Shown here piece after piece: positions 1 to 8,619 of a stretch of 64,000 bases of DNA. The notes beneath the pieces were generated by a model. That model was not told where the DNA came from. It ran no database searches and worked only from the letters and a program-made list of their open reading frames with translations. The stretch's first letter is position 1; each line of letters begins with the position of its first letter. The DNA comes from Nocardia arthritidis NBRC 100137. Its GTDB lineage: Bacteria; Actinomycetota; Actinomycetes; Mycobacteriales; Mycobacteriaceae. The position numbers were made by a program, and so were the translations under genes. Where the stretch lies: positions 45,695 to 109,694 of the forward strand of contig NZ_BDBB01000004.1 in NCBI RefSeq assembly GCF_001612765.1. Direction: 5' to 3'.

Positions 1-536
1 GCGTCCTCACCGGATACCACGCCGGGCGCGGCCAGCTCCACGACGCCGGTACGTCCCGATTCCGCGGCCAGTACCAGGAAGCGTTCGAAGTCGTCGGTGT
101 GCAGCACCTGGAATCCGCCCGCCGGGCGGGAACCAAGCAGCCGTAGCAAGTTTCGCCCGCTCGCGCCCTCGACCCGCCTGCCGGCGACCGGCGCGGTGCG
201 CACGATCAGGGCCTCCGCCCCGCTGGACCGCAACGCATCCTCGGCGACCGCGTGCGATCCCGCGGGCACGGGAAACACGATTCGCACCCCGGCCGCTCGG
301 GCCGCCCGTGCGATCGCGGCGAGCGAACCGCCCAGATGCACCACCGCCGCGCAGTCGGCGACGGCCTGCGCGCAGATCGCCGGCTCCTCCGGGTCACCGG
401 TGATCACCTCGACCCGAGGATCGACGTACCGGTGCCGCTCGCGATCCAGGCCGACCACGTCGTGGCCCGCGGCCGAGAGCATGCGCGCCACCGCGCGACC
501 GGTCGGATCGGAGACTCCGGTGACCAGGACCCGCAT
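1..536 (-). CDS. NAD-dependent epimerase/dehydratase family protein (3' end beyond window)
   Basis: The reverse strand from an ATG at 534-536 stays open to the left edge, about 178 codons. The N-terminus MRVLVTGVSDPTGRAVARML resembles the nucleotide-binding start of extended SDR/epimerase proteins, with a loosened glycine motif (TGVSDPTG instead of TGxxGxxG). It continues through a DVVGLDRE-like second strand and a VVHLGGS strand, as in UDP-sugar epimerase-like proteins. It is divergent from the FAD dehydrogenase at 700, so the 163-bp gap probably holds promoters for both. A role in the neighbouring steroid cluster is inferred from position only. The C-terminus and the YxxxK catalytic segment are not visible. 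Confidence 0.75.
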   Translation of the reverse strand, partial: MRVLVTGVSDPTGRAVARMLSAAGHDVVGLDRERHRYVDPRVEVITGDPEEPAICAQAVADCAAVVHLGGSLAAIARAARAAGVRIVFPVPAGSHAVAEDALRSSGAEALIVRTAPVAGRRVEGASGRNLLRLLGSRPAGGFQVLHTDDFERFLVLAAESGRTGVVELAAPGVVSGED

Positions 537-620
537 GAATTCTTCCTCCTCGCTGACGCCCAGGTAGACGTGACGCCGTTCACACACCATCGCCACCCGG
601 CGCCTCCGTGCAGGCGCACA

Positions 621-637
621 GTCCCGATGACCGGGAC
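621..637. promoter_or_regulatory. Inverted repeat GTCCCG-N5-CGGGAC, candidate operator
   Basis: GTCCCG (621-626) and CGGGAC (632-637) form a perfect 6-bp inverted repeat in the divergent promoter region, 62 bp before the FAD dehydrogenase start. The segment CCCGATGACCGG (623-634) recurs, inverted, upstream of hsaA at 2197-2208. This suggests a common regulator, possibly the IclR or PadR protein of this cluster. No -10/-35 boxes were confidently recognised. Confidence 0.4.
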
Positions 638-699
638 CGGAGGGTCGCTCACCAAGATGGGCCGGCGGCCACCGAGCGCGGAGCGGGAAGGTCGACTAC

Positions 700-2181
700 A
701 TGAGTGATCGGAACTCGGTCGCGCCCCGCGCGGCCGCCGACGTGCGCGCCTACGACATCGAGACCGATGTGCTGGTGGTCGGCTACGGATGTGCCGGGTC
801 CGCTGCGGCGTTCGAGGCGGCGGCGGGCGGCGCGCAGGTGCTCGTGTTGGATCGGATGAGTGGTCCCGGCGGCGCCTCCGCCCTCTCCGGCGGAGAGATC
901 TATCTCGGCGGCGGCACACCGATCCAGCGGGCCTGCGGGTTCGACGACGACCCGGCGGCGATGACCGCGTTCCTGTCGGCCGCGCTCGGGCCGGGCGCCG
1001 ACCTGAACAAGATCACTCGCTACTGCGAGGACAGCGTCGCGCATTTCCACTGGCTCGCCGACCGCGGTGTGCCGTTCGAACCCACGCTGTGGGACGCGCC
1101 GGCTTGGGTACCGCCGACGGATGACGGGCTCATGTGGCTGGGGGAGAACAGCAGGCCGTTCGCCGAACTCGCCGCGCCCGCGCCGCGTGGCCATCGCCCG
1201 GCCGCCGCCGGCTTCGGCGGCAAGCTGCTCATGGACCGACTTGCCGGAGCGGCTCGATCCGCCGGCGCCACGGCGCTTTTCGACACCAGGGTGGTCTGCC
1301 TGATCATCGCGGGCGATGGCGCGGTCGTCGGCGTGGCGGCACGGCGGTACGGCAGGGAGCTGACCGTCCGGGCCCGCCGCGGCGTCGTGCTGACCACCGG
1401 AGGATTCGTCGACAACGACGCCATGCTGGCCGCGCACGCGCCGAGACTGCTGGGGCACACCAAGGTCAGCGCGGGCACCGACGATGGAAGCGGGATCCGG
1501 ATGGCACAGGCGCTCGGCGCGGCCGTGCGGCACATGGCCACCGGCCAGGTCGGCATCTCACTCGTTCCCGGCCTCGCCGCGCGCGGCATGGTGGTGAACG
1601 GGAACGGGCAGCGATTCATCAACGAGGACACCTATCCCGGCCGGATCGGCCAGGCGGCATTGTTCCGGCAGGACATGCGGACCTGGGTCGTGCTCGACGA
1701 ACGAGCCTTCGACGAAGTACCGGAACCCCAGCGGTGGGGTGTGCGGCCGACCCACGTTGCGGAGACCGCCGAGGAACTCGCCGATCTGATGGGTCTACCG
1801 GCGGACGCATTGGTCGACAGCATCCGCCGGTACAACAGCTTCGCCTCGCGCGGCGTGGATCCCGAATTCGGGAAAGCGCCGCGCTGGCTGCGGCCCCTCG
1901 CGCGACCGCTCGCCGCGATCGACGTGCGGGCGGGTGTGCGGCCACCGTCGGAGTCCGGTGATCGCCGCGGGACCGGCGCGTCCGTCTTCACCCTCGGCGG
2001 CCTGCACACCTCGCTCGACGGCGCCGTGCTCGACATCGACGGCGCCTCGATCCCCGGACTGTTCGCCGCGGGCCGGGCCGCCAGCAACCTGCACGGGGAG
2101 GGCTACATCAGCGGCACTTCGCTCGGTGACGGCACCTTCTTCGGTCGCCGCGCCGGCGCCGCCGCGGCCCGCACCGACTGA
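700..2181 (+). CDS. FAD-dependent dehydrogenase, fumarate reductase/3-ketosteroid delta1-dehydrogenase superfamily
   Basis: 493 aa. The N-terminus has the dinucleotide-binding motif VVGYGCAGSAAA at about residues 27-38, then the SGPGGASALSGGEIYLGGG segment typical of the FAD_binding_2 family. The C-terminus (HGEGYISGTSLGDGTFFGR) is the FAD-contacting end of the family. The protein is shorter than classical KstD (about 510-565 aa) and its C-terminus looks more like general flavoprotein reductases, so KstD activity is only a possibility. The neighbouring hsaA/hsaD and the kshA/kshB genes 8-10 kb on suggest a steroid or a steroid-like ketone as substrate. The ATG at 700 has GGGAAGG at 685-691. 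It is followed by hsaA after about 98 bp. Confidence 0.82.
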   Translation: MSDRNSVAPRAAADVRAYDIETDVLVVGYGCAGSAAAFEAAAGGAQVLVLDRMSGPGGASALSGGEIYLGGGTPIQRACGFDDDPAAMTAFLSAALGPGADLNKITRYCEDSVAHFHWLADRGVPFEPTLWDAPAWVPPTDDGLMWLGENSRPFAELAAPAPRGHRPAAAGFGGKLLMDRLAGAARSAGATALFDTRVVCLIIAGDGAVVGVAARRYGRELTVRARRGVVLTTGGFVDNDAMLAAHAPRLLGHTKVSAGTDDGSGIRMAQALGAAVRHMATGQVGISLVPGLAARGMVVNGNGQRFINEDTYPGRIGQAALFRQDMRTWVVLDERAFDEVPEPQRWGVRPTHVAETAEELADLMGLPADALVDSIRRYNSFASRGVDPEFGKAPRWLRPLARPLAAIDVRAGVRPPSESGDRRGTGASVFTLGGLHTSLDGAVLDIDGASIPGLFAAGRAASNLHGEGYISGTSLGDGTFFGRRAGAAAARTD

Positions 2182-2185
2182 TCTG

Positions 2186-2208
2186 CCCGATGGGTTCCGG
2201 TCATCGGG
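2186..2208. promoter_or_regulatory. Inverted repeat upstream of hsaA, candidate operator
   Basis: CCCGATG (2186-2192) and CATCGGG (2202-2208) form a 7-bp perfect inverted repeat with a 9-bp spacer, between the FAD dehydrogenase stop and hsaA. Read on the reverse strand it contains CCCGATGACCGG, identical to 623-634. It could also be a weak hairpin in a dehydrogenase-hsaA transcript; the repeated sequence favours an operator. Confidence 0.4.
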
Positions 2209-2278
2209 ATGGATCGGGGCCGACCGCGCCGCACCGGCCTAGCGTCCGAAGACAGCACTACGAGGAGGACTACCGCAT

Positions 2279-3442
2279 ATGACCAACAAGGTGCTCGATC
2301 GGGTACGGGATCTGCTGCCCGCGATCCGAGAGCGAGCCGCCGACGCCGACGGGCAGCGCAGAGTGCCCGAGCAGAGCATTCGGGAGCTGACCGACGCGGG
2401 GGTGTTCCGCATGCTGCAGCCGTCTCGCTTCGGTGGCGAGGAATCCTCCCCGGTCGCGTTCTACGAGGTGATCCGGGCGATCGCCACCGCATGCCCGTCC
2501 ACGGCGTGGGTGTCGTCGGTGCTGGGCGCGCACCCGTGGCAGCTCGCCTTGTTCCCGCTGCGGGCGCAGGAGGACGTGTGGGGCGCCGACCCGGACACCC
2601 TGGTCTCCTCGTCGTACGCGCCCACCGGCAAGCTCACGCCAGTCGAGGGCGGCTTCGAGATCAGCGGTCGCTGGAGCTTCTCCTCCGGATGCGATCACGC
2701 CCGCTGGGCTTTCCTCGGGGCGGTCGTGCCGAACGGCGAAGGGGGAGCGGAGTACCTGACCGTCCTGGTGCCGCGCACCGACTACCGCATCGAGGACGTA
2801 TGGCATGTGTCCGGGCTGTCCGGCACCGGCAGCAACGACATCGTCATCGAGAACGCGTTCGTGCCCGCCCACCGGACCTACCGCGCGAGTGAGCAGGCGG
2901 AGCTACGCGGACCCGGTCAAGAGGTGAATACCGCCCCGCTCTACCGGATCTCGTTCGGCGCGGTGTTCTCCAACACCATCACCGCACCCATCATCGGCGC
3001 CGCCCAAGGCGCCTACGAAGCGCACATCGAGCGGATGCGCGAGCGGGCGCGGATCTCCTACGGCGGACAGAAGGCCGCCGAGGACCCGTTCGCGCACGTC
3101 CGGGTCGCTCGGGCGGCCTCGGAGATCGACGCGGCCGTCCTGCAGATGGAGCGCAACATCAGCGAGCAACTGCGCTATGCCGAGGCGGGGGAGGAGATCC
3201 CCTTCGAACTGCGGGTGCGCAGCCGCCGCGATCAGGTGCGCGGCACCGAACGCGCCATCGAGGCCATCGACCTGCTGTTCGACAACTCCGGCGGCCATGC
3301 CATCCGCAAGCCAAATCCGATCGAGCGGCACTGGCGTGACGCGCACGCCGGAAGCGTGCACGTCATCAACGACGTCGAGCGCGCACTGGTCCTCTACGGC
3401 CGCAACGCGTTCGGGCTGCCGGTCACGGATCGGATGATCTGA
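2279..3442 (+). CDS. hsaA: 3-HSA hydroxylase oxygenase component, HsaA-like flavin-dependent monooxygenase
   Basis: 387 aa of the acyl-CoA-dehydrogenase fold, group D flavin monooxygenase. It matches mycobacterial HsaA along its length: LLPAIRERA at the N-terminus, RFGGEESSP, SSSYAPTGK, WSFSSGCDHARW, SGLSGTGSN, and near the C-terminus HWRDAHAGSVH. Known HsaA uses reduced flavin from HsaB to hydroxylate 3-hydroxy-9,10-seconandrosta-1,3,5(10)-triene-9,17-dione at C4. The ATG follows GAGGAGG at 2261-2267. Its TGA overlaps the hsaD ATG by one base (TGATG), so translation is probably coupled. The reductase partner hsaB lies at 9681. It may act on a different steroid from the cholesterol pathway enzyme. 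Confidence 0.9.
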   Translation: MTNKVLDRVRDLLPAIRERAADADGQRRVPEQSIRELTDAGVFRMLQPSRFGGEESSPVAFYEVIRAIATACPSTAWVSSVLGAHPWQLALFPLRAQEDVWGADPDTLVSSSYAPTGKLTPVEGGFEISGRWSFSSGCDHARWAFLGAVVPNGEGGAEYLTVLVPRTDYRIEDVWHVSGLSGTGSNDIVIENAFVPAHRTYRASEQAELRGPGQEVNTAPLYRISFGAVFSNTITAPIIGAAQGAYEAHIERMRERARISYGGQKAAEDPFAHVRVARAASEIDAAVLQMERNISEQLRYAEAGEEIPFELRVRSRRDQVRGTERAIEAIDLLFDNSGGHAIRKPNPIERHWRDAHAGSVHVINDVERALVLYGRNAFGLPVTDRMI

Positions 3443-4298
3443 TGACGTTCACCGCCGAGAACACCACACGCTGGAGCGCGACGGGCGGGTACGAACTGCG
3501 GTACCACGAGGCGGGGGCTGGTACGCAGCACTGGTGCTGCTGCACGGTTCCGGGCCGGGAGTCTCGGGCTGGGCCAACTTCGGCGCGAACCTGCCGGTGC
3601 CGGCCGAGCGTTTCCGCTGTCTGATCGTCGACCAGCCCGGCTTCGGCGCCAGCGGCCGCCCGGCGGCGTACGAACGCAACTACCTGCGCATCTCCGCCGA
3701 GGCGGTGCTCGGCCTGCTCGATGACCTCCGCCTGGACCGCGTCCACCTGCTGGGCAATTCGATGGGCGGTGCGGTCGCGACGTTGCTGGCGCTGGAACAT
3801 CCGGACCGGGTCGATCGGCTGGTGCTGATGGCGCCCGGCGGCGTCGGGGTGAATGTCCTGGGGCCGGAACCATCCGAAGGCATCACGCGGTTGCTGGAGT
3901 TCAGCGCCGACCCCACCCGTGAGCGCCTCGTGCCCTGGCTGCGCACCATGGTGTCGAGTCCGGGGATCCTGACCGAGGACCTGATCACAGCCCGGCTGGC
4001 CGCCGCGTCGGATCCGGCCGCCATCGCCGCGCTGCGCGACGCCTACGCGACATTCGCCGATCCCGCTCTCGCCGAACCGGTTCCGCTGTGGGCGCGGCTG
4101 CGTGGACTGCGCCCGCAGACACTGATTCTGTGGGGGCGCGATGATCGAGTGACACCGGTGGAGGCGTCGCTGCTGCCCGCACGGCAGATCCCCGATGCCG
4201 ATCTGCGAGTTTTCGCCCGCTGTGGTCATTGGGTGCAGATCGAGCGTAAGCCGGCGTTCGAACGCGCCGTCGTCGATTTCCTCACCGCCGGGCTCTGA
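3442..4298 (+). pseudogene. hsaD: HsaD-like meta-cleavage product hydrolase, frameshifted near 3520-3531
   Basis: The reading frame starting at 3442 gives MTFTAENTT through ELRYHEAGAG, as in HsaD, then leaves homology at about 3520. Homology resumes in another frame from about 3531 (LVLLHGSGPGVSGW). It continues with the nucleophile elbow GNSMGG, the acid loop WGRDDRV and the catalytic GHW to the stop at 4298. The catalytic set Ser-Asp-His is therefore intact but split. One missing base (or two extra) explains it. The enzyme would hydrolyse the C-C bond of the HsaC ring-cleavage product. It may be a genuine inactivating mutation or a sequencing error; a downstream GTG at 3534 could not restore the N-terminal strand. 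Confidence 0.8.
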
Positions 4299-4314
4299 TC
4301 GCCGCCCACGTCGA

Positions 4315-6594
4315 TCACAGCCCGTGATCGCGGACCCATCCCGCGACCTGGGTTCGCGAGGTGAAGCCGAGCTTGGTGAGGATGTGCTCGACGTGGGTCT
4401 CGGCGGTGCGCACCGAGATCACCAGATCCGCGGCGATGCGTTTGTTGCTGTGCCCGGCCGCGACCAGCCGGGCGACGTCCTTCTCCCGCCGGGTGAGGAC
4501 GTCAGCCGCCTCGGAGCCGGCCGAAGCGGGCTGCGGCGGCCGCGGTGCGGCGGGCGTGCGACCCAGCGCATAGTCGATCGCCTCGCCCAGCGACAGCGCC
4601 GCGCCGCTGTCGAAGATCTCCTGGAACCGACGCTCGCCCAGCGCTTCTCGGACGCGCCCACGCATCTTGTCACCCACTACGCCGGTGATGGCGTGTGCGA
4701 GGCGCACCGTGCTGCGCGCGAGGATCTCCGCGGCGCCGAGCAGGCGCGCGGCTCGCTCGAAGTCCGCGCGGGCCACCGCCGTCCACGCCAGCCCCTCGAA
4801 TCCGGAGGCGAGCCAGACGCACCGCTCGAACAGGCTGAACATTTCGATGGACCGGGCGAGATAGCCGGTCGCGGCGGCCTGATCGCCGCGTCGCCAATGG
4901 TCCAGGCCCATAGACCACTGTGCCAACCCGCCGAGCAGAGATGGTCCCCGCTCGGTGGCGACCGTGAGCAGCCGCTCGGCGAAAACGGTCGAGCGCGCGT
5001 CGGCGAGCACCAGCGCGCACACGAATGCGAAGGCCAGACTGTCCATCTCCATGGCGTGATGTCCGCATTCGGCCGCCAGATGCGTCGCGGTCTCCGCCAA
5101 TTCGAGCGCGCGGACGGTGTCTCCGTCGTTGAAGGCCAGCAGTGCCGAATCGAGCATCGCCTCCGCGAGAATATCGGGGGCATTGAGTCTGCGTGCCAGG
5201 GTGACGCATTCGTCCACCAATTGGCGAGCGGACCCGCGATCGGACAGCAGCGCCGCCAGCGAGGCGGCCGCGGACAGCCCGCGTGCGCGAAGTTCGGTCG
5301 GTTCCCTAGACTTCGCCAGCGCATCGGTCAGCCAGCGATACCCTTCGGTCAGGAAGCGGTTGTGCTCCCAGAACGGCCGCAGCACCGCGGCCATCTCGAG
5401 TGCCGACTCCGGTGTGTCGACGAGGCCGGACTGCAGAGCCGCGCGCAGATTCGCGTGCTCGCGGTTCAGTTCACGAAACCATGTGACGTCGTCGGAACTC
5501 CAATACGCGGTCCGGCCGCGCAGCGCCAGTCGCCGGTAGTGGTCGCGGTGACGCGCGCGCACCGTGGGCTCGTCGCCCCGCTCGGCCAGCCGGTCTTTGG
5601 CGAACTGCCGGATCGGCTCCAGCATCGAGTACCGGCCGACATCGCCGTCGTAGCGCAGGCTCAGCACCGATTTGTCGACCAGGCCGGTCAGTGCGTCGAA
5701 CAGTGTCCGCGCCCCAGGGGCGGGCAGGCACACGGCCTCGGCGGCGTCGATGTCGAAGCCGCCCGCGAAAACCGACAGCTGTTCCCACAATCGCTGTTCG
5801 GCGGGCGTGCACAGGTCGTAACTCCAGCGGATCGCACCCTCGATGGTCTGCTGTCGCTCCGGCGCGAGTCGCGGTCCCGCGCTGAGCAGGCCCATGGTGT
5901 CGTCGAGCCGAGCGAGGATCTGCTCCGGAGTGAACATGCGAAACCGCAACGCGGCCAGTTCCAGCGCGAGCGGAATGCCGTCCAGCCTGCGGCAGATCGC
6001 GGCCAGCGCGGCCCGGTTCGCCGACCTGGCCGCGAAGCCGGGGTTGGCGGCGCCCGCCCGTTCGGCGAGCAGCCGCATCGCATCGCTGTCCGCGCTCTGC
6101 CCCTCTGCGAGCGGCAGGGGCGCCACGGGCATGACCTGTTCGCCCTGGACCCCCAGCACCTCCCGGCTGGTCGCCAGCACCCGTACCTCCGGGGTTGTGG
6201 CCACGATCCTGCCGACCAGCCGCGCGCACGCGTCGATCAGGTGCTCGCAGTTGTCGAGAATCAGCAGCAACCGTTTGTCCGCGAGGAACTCGGTCAGCCT
6301 CCGTAGGGGCGCCGCAGTGTCGTCGCGCAGCGCCAGCGCTTCCGCGACTGTCACCGTCACCAGGTCGGGGTCGTGCACGTCGGCGAGCTCGACCAGCCAC
6401 ACTCCGTCCGGAAACGCACGCGCGACCACCGCGCCGACCTGGCGGGACAACCGGGTCTTGCCGACACCGCCCGGGCCGAGCAGCGTCAGCACCCGCGTCG
6501 TGGGCAGCAGCCGCTTCGCGGCGGCGAGTTCCTCCCGGCGCCCGACGAAGCTGGTGACCTCGGCAGGGAGGTTGCCGATGGGACGCCGCGCCAT
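4315..6594 (-). CDS. ATPase-LuxR family transcriptional regulator
   Basis: 759 aa. An N-terminal NB-ARC/AAA-type ATPase carries Walker A GPGGVGKT and Walker B LLLILDN. A middle all-helical, TPR-like region follows, and a C-terminal LuxR-type HTH (LTRREKDVARLVAAGHSNK, then VISVRTAETHVEHIL). The ATG at 6594 was chosen because MARRPIGNLPAEVTSFVGR is the usual start of this family; a longer frame reaches back to 6684. Its stop lies 17 bp from the end of convergent hsaD. Such proteins are signal-transducing activators; the ligand here is unknown. A role in controlling the adjacent catabolic genes is positional inference. Confidence 0.88.
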   Translation of the reverse strand: MARRPIGNLPAEVTSFVGRREELAAAKRLLPTTRVLTLLGPGGVGKTRLSRQVGAVVARAFPDGVWLVELADVHDPDLVTVTVAEALALRDDTAAPLRRLTEFLADKRLLLILDNCEHLIDACARLVGRIVATTPEVRVLATSREVLGVQGEQVMPVAPLPLAEGQSADSDAMRLLAERAGAANPGFAARSANRAALAAICRRLDGIPLALELAALRFRMFTPEQILARLDDTMGLLSAGPRLAPERQQTIEGAIRWSYDLCTPAEQRLWEQLSVFAGGFDIDAAEAVCLPAPGARTLFDALTGLVDKSVLSLRYDGDVGRYSMLEPIRQFAKDRLAERGDEPTVRARHRDHYRRLALRGRTAYWSSDDVTWFRELNREHANLRAALQSGLVDTPESALEMAAVLRPFWEHNRFLTEGYRWLTDALAKSREPTELRARGLSAAASLAALLSDRGSARQLVDECVTLARRLNAPDILAEAMLDSALLAFNDGDTVRALELAETATHLAAECGHHAMEMDSLAFAFVCALVLADARSTVFAERLLTVATERGPSLLGGLAQWSMGLDHWRRGDQAAATGYLARSIEMFSLFERCVWLASGFEGLAWTAVARADFERAARLLGAAEILARSTVRLAHAITGVVGDKMRGRVREALGERRFQEIFDSGAALSLGEAIDYALGRTPAAPRPPQPASAGSEAADVLTRREKDVARLVAAGHSNKRIAADLVISVRTAETHVEHILTKLGFTSRTQVAGWVRDHGL

Positions 6595-6702
6595 GGGTGT
6601 CAACCCTAGGTACCGCGCGTGGCGCGCAGGAGCATTCTGGACAAATTCGACTCCGGTGGACCTGCCCGCCTGGCCCGCCGGCACAGGGTCGGCGGTGGAA
6701 CC

Positions 6703-6717
6703 GAACCGATCCGGTTC
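6703..6717 (-). terminator. Short hairpin at the end of ribBA
   Basis: GAACCG (6703-6708) and CGGTTC (6712-6717) form a 6-bp stem with a 3-base loop overlapping the ribBA stop codon. There is no T-tract, so terminator function is tentative. Confidence 0.25.
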
Positions 6718-7945
6718 ATCGGACGGCGACAGCGGCGTCGACCTCGGTCAACTGGTGGCGCATCCGGTCACGCTTGGCGCGCAGATAGTGCACGTTGTGC
6801 TCGGTGGTACCGGCCTGCAGGGGAATTCGCCGTTCGATGGCGATCCCGTACGCGGTCAGACCCGCCTGTTTGGCCGGATTGTTGCTGAGCAGCCGGACCG
6901 ACCGCACGCCCAGGTCGGTGAGGATCTGCGCAGCGGCGCCGTAGTGGCGGGCGTCGACGGGCAGCCCGAGCCGCAGGTTCGCGTCGACCGTGTCGGAGCC
7001 GGCGTCTTGGAGCTGGTAGGCGCGCAGTTTGTTGAGCAAACCGACGCCGCGTCCCTCGTGGCCGCGCAGGTAGACCACGACCCCGCGGCCTTCGGCGGCC
7101 ACGGCCTGCATGGCGGCGTCGAGCTGCTCGCCGCAGTCACAGCGCAGCGAGCCGAACGCGTCGCCGGTGAGGCATTCCGAGTGCACCCGGGTCAGCACGT
7201 CGCGCTCGCCCGGTGTGCCGAGCACCAGCGCGAGATGTTCGGCGTGGTTCGTCTCATCGCGATAGCCGACCAGCCGGAACTCGCCGAAACGGGTCGGCAG
7301 CCGCGTTTCGACGACGCGCTGCACGCCCGGCTCGAGCCCGCGGCGGTGATCGACCAGATCGGCGATGGAGATGATCGGGATTCCGTGCACCCGGGCCATG
7401 GTCAGCAGCTCGGGGAGCCGGGCCATCGACCCGTCGTCGCGCACCACCTCGGCGATGACTCCGGCGGGGCGCAGGCCCGCAATGCGCACCAGATCGACCG
7501 CGGCCTCGGTATGCCCTCGCCGGCCGAGGACGCCGCGCGGGTGCGCCCGCAAGGGGAATACGTGCCCGGGCCGGGTGAGATCCCGGGGTGTGGCGGCGGG
7601 ATCGGCGAGCAGGCGCATGGTGTGGGCGCGGTCGGCGGCCGAGATGCCGGTGTCGATCCCCGTCGCCGCGTCCACCGAGACCGTGTACGCGGTGCCCTTC
7701 GGATCCTGGTTGAGCGCCGTCATCGGCGGCAGCTCGAGCCGGTCCAGATCGCTGCCCATCATGGGCACGCACAGCACGCCGCTGGTGTGCCGCACCAGGA
7801 AACCGATATTCTGCGCGGTCGCCCGCTCGGCGGCCAGCACCAGATCGCCTTCGTTCTCGCGGTCCTCGTCATCCACCACTAGCGCGATACCGCCGCTCGC
7901 GATCGCCGCCACCGCGGCAGGCACCGAGTCCAGTTCACCGGTCAT
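6716..7945 (-). CDS. ribBA: Bifunctional 3,4-dihydroxy-2-butanone-4-phosphate synthase/GTP cyclohydrolase II
   Basis: 409 aa with both riboflavin entry enzymes. The N-terminal RibB domain has the acidic loop [11 protein letters not shown] and RPGHVFPL. The C-terminal RibA domain has the zinc motif [17 protein letters not shown] and [12 protein letters not shown]. It makes the two precursors of riboflavin from ribulose-5-phosphate and GTP. It stands without ribD, ribE or ribH and lies between steroid-ring genes. It is therefore probably a pathway-dedicated extra copy feeding FMN/FAD to HsaA/HsaB and the FAD dehydrogenase. An element shared with hsaB and kshA lies 15 bp upstream of the ATG. GGAGGTGG precedes the start by about 6 bp. 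Confidence 0.93.
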   Translation of the reverse strand: MTGELDSVPAAVAAIASGGIALVVDDEDRENEGDLVLAAERATAQNIGFLVRHTSGVLCVPMMGSDLDRLELPPMTALNQDPKGTAYTVSVDAATGIDTGISAADRAHTMRLLADPAATPRDLTRPGHVFPLRAHPRGVLGRRGHTEAAVDLVRIAGLRPAGVIAEVVRDDGSMARLPELLTMARVHGIPIISIADLVDHRRGLEPGVQRVVETRLPTRFGEFRLVGYRDETNHAEHLALVLGTPGERDVLTRVHSECLTGDAFGSLRCDCGEQLDAAMQAVAAEGRGVVVYLRGHEGRGVGLLNKLRAYQLQDAGSDTVDANLRLGLPVDARHYGAAAQILTDLGVRSVRLLSNNPAKQAGLTAYGIAIERRIPLQAGTTEHNVHYLRAKRDRMRHQLTEVDAAVAVR

Positions 7946-7958
7946 CAGCCACCACCTC

Positions 7959-7979
7959 CATATGCCTAATAGAAATATG
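7959..7979. promoter_or_regulatory. Candidate operator upstream of ribBA (shared 18-bp element)
   Basis: ATATGCCTAATAGAAATA at 7960-7977 matches the element before hsaB (9654-9671) at 16 of 18 positions. The flanks CATAT (7959-7963) and ATATG (7975-7979) form an inverted repeat. It sits immediately upstream of the ribBA ribosome binding site, in the gap shared with the padR 3' end. Confidence 0.55.
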
Positions 7980-8006
7980 ACGGGGACGGAACAACCAGGC
8001 GGCGTC

Positions 8007-8582
8007 TCACTCAGTGAGGCGATCGATATCCGCCAGCAACTCCCGCGCGAAATCGCGCTCGGCCTCGTAGTGCCGCACGCACCAGCGCAACACCAGTTCC
8101 GGATAGGCCCAGTCCGGATTCGCCTCGGCGCCCTTCGCGTCGGCCTCGGCGCGTTTACGCATCTTCTCGGCGTACGTGATGTGCTCGCCGAGGATTTCGC
8201 GCATCCGGTCGGGCTCGGCGAGGTTGCCCAGCCACGCTCGCAGCATCACGCTGTGCTTGAGCACCGGCGCCTCGACCGGCGCGTGGTTGACCCAGTTCGC
8301 GGCGGCCGCACGGCCTTCCGGCGTGATGGAGTACATCCGCTTGCCCCGCACGCCGTCCTCGTGCACCACGGTGCGGGAACTGGCGTAGCCGTGCTTCTCC
8401 AGACGTTTGAGCTCGGCGTAGATCTGGCTGAACGACGGGCTCCAGTAGAAGAATTGCAGACTCCAGTCGGCCCATTTCTTCAAGTCGTAGCCGGAGAGTT
8501 CGTCGGCGTGCGAGAGCATTCCGAGCACGGCCCACGCGGTCGTAGGCAGGTCGGGCACCGCGGGTGTGCCGCCATCGGTCAT
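8007..8582 (-). CDS. PadR family transcriptional regulator
   Basis: 191 aa from ATG 8582; an alternative ATG at 8606 adds 8 residues. The N-terminal winged helix is PadR-like ([53 protein letters not shown]). A C-terminal helical dimerisation domain of the Vir_act_alpha_C type follows. PadR proteins repress genes of phenolic metabolism and are often autoregulated. Upstream, the reverse strand carries ATATGCCT overlapping the 8606 start, part of the motif before hsaB and ribBA. It ends 61 bp before ribBA on the same strand. It is a good candidate for the local repressor, as is the IclR protein next to it. Confidence 0.9.
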   Translation of the reverse strand: MTDGGTPAVPDLPTTAWAVLGMLSHADELSGYDLKKWADWSLQFFYWSPSFSQIYAELKRLEKHGYASSRTVVHEDGVRGKRMYSITPEGRAAAANWVNHAPVEAPVLKHSVMLRAWLGNLAEPDRMREILGEHITYAEKMRKRAEADAKGAEANPDWAYPELVLRWCVRHYEAERDFARELLADIDRLTE

Positions 8583-8619
8583 GGTCGGACTGTACCGCCC
8601 AGGCATATTCGGCTTCGGG

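Noticed and set aside
4195..6306. Very long forward open frame opposite the LuxR-ATPase gene
   Set aside because: It is antisense to a gene with clear ATPase and HTH motifs. It has no recognisable domain and is explained by high GC third positions.
5843..7882. Long forward open frame spanning luxR start and ribBA
   Set aside because: Antisense to both genes, composition Arg/Ser/Ala-rich, no family similarity.
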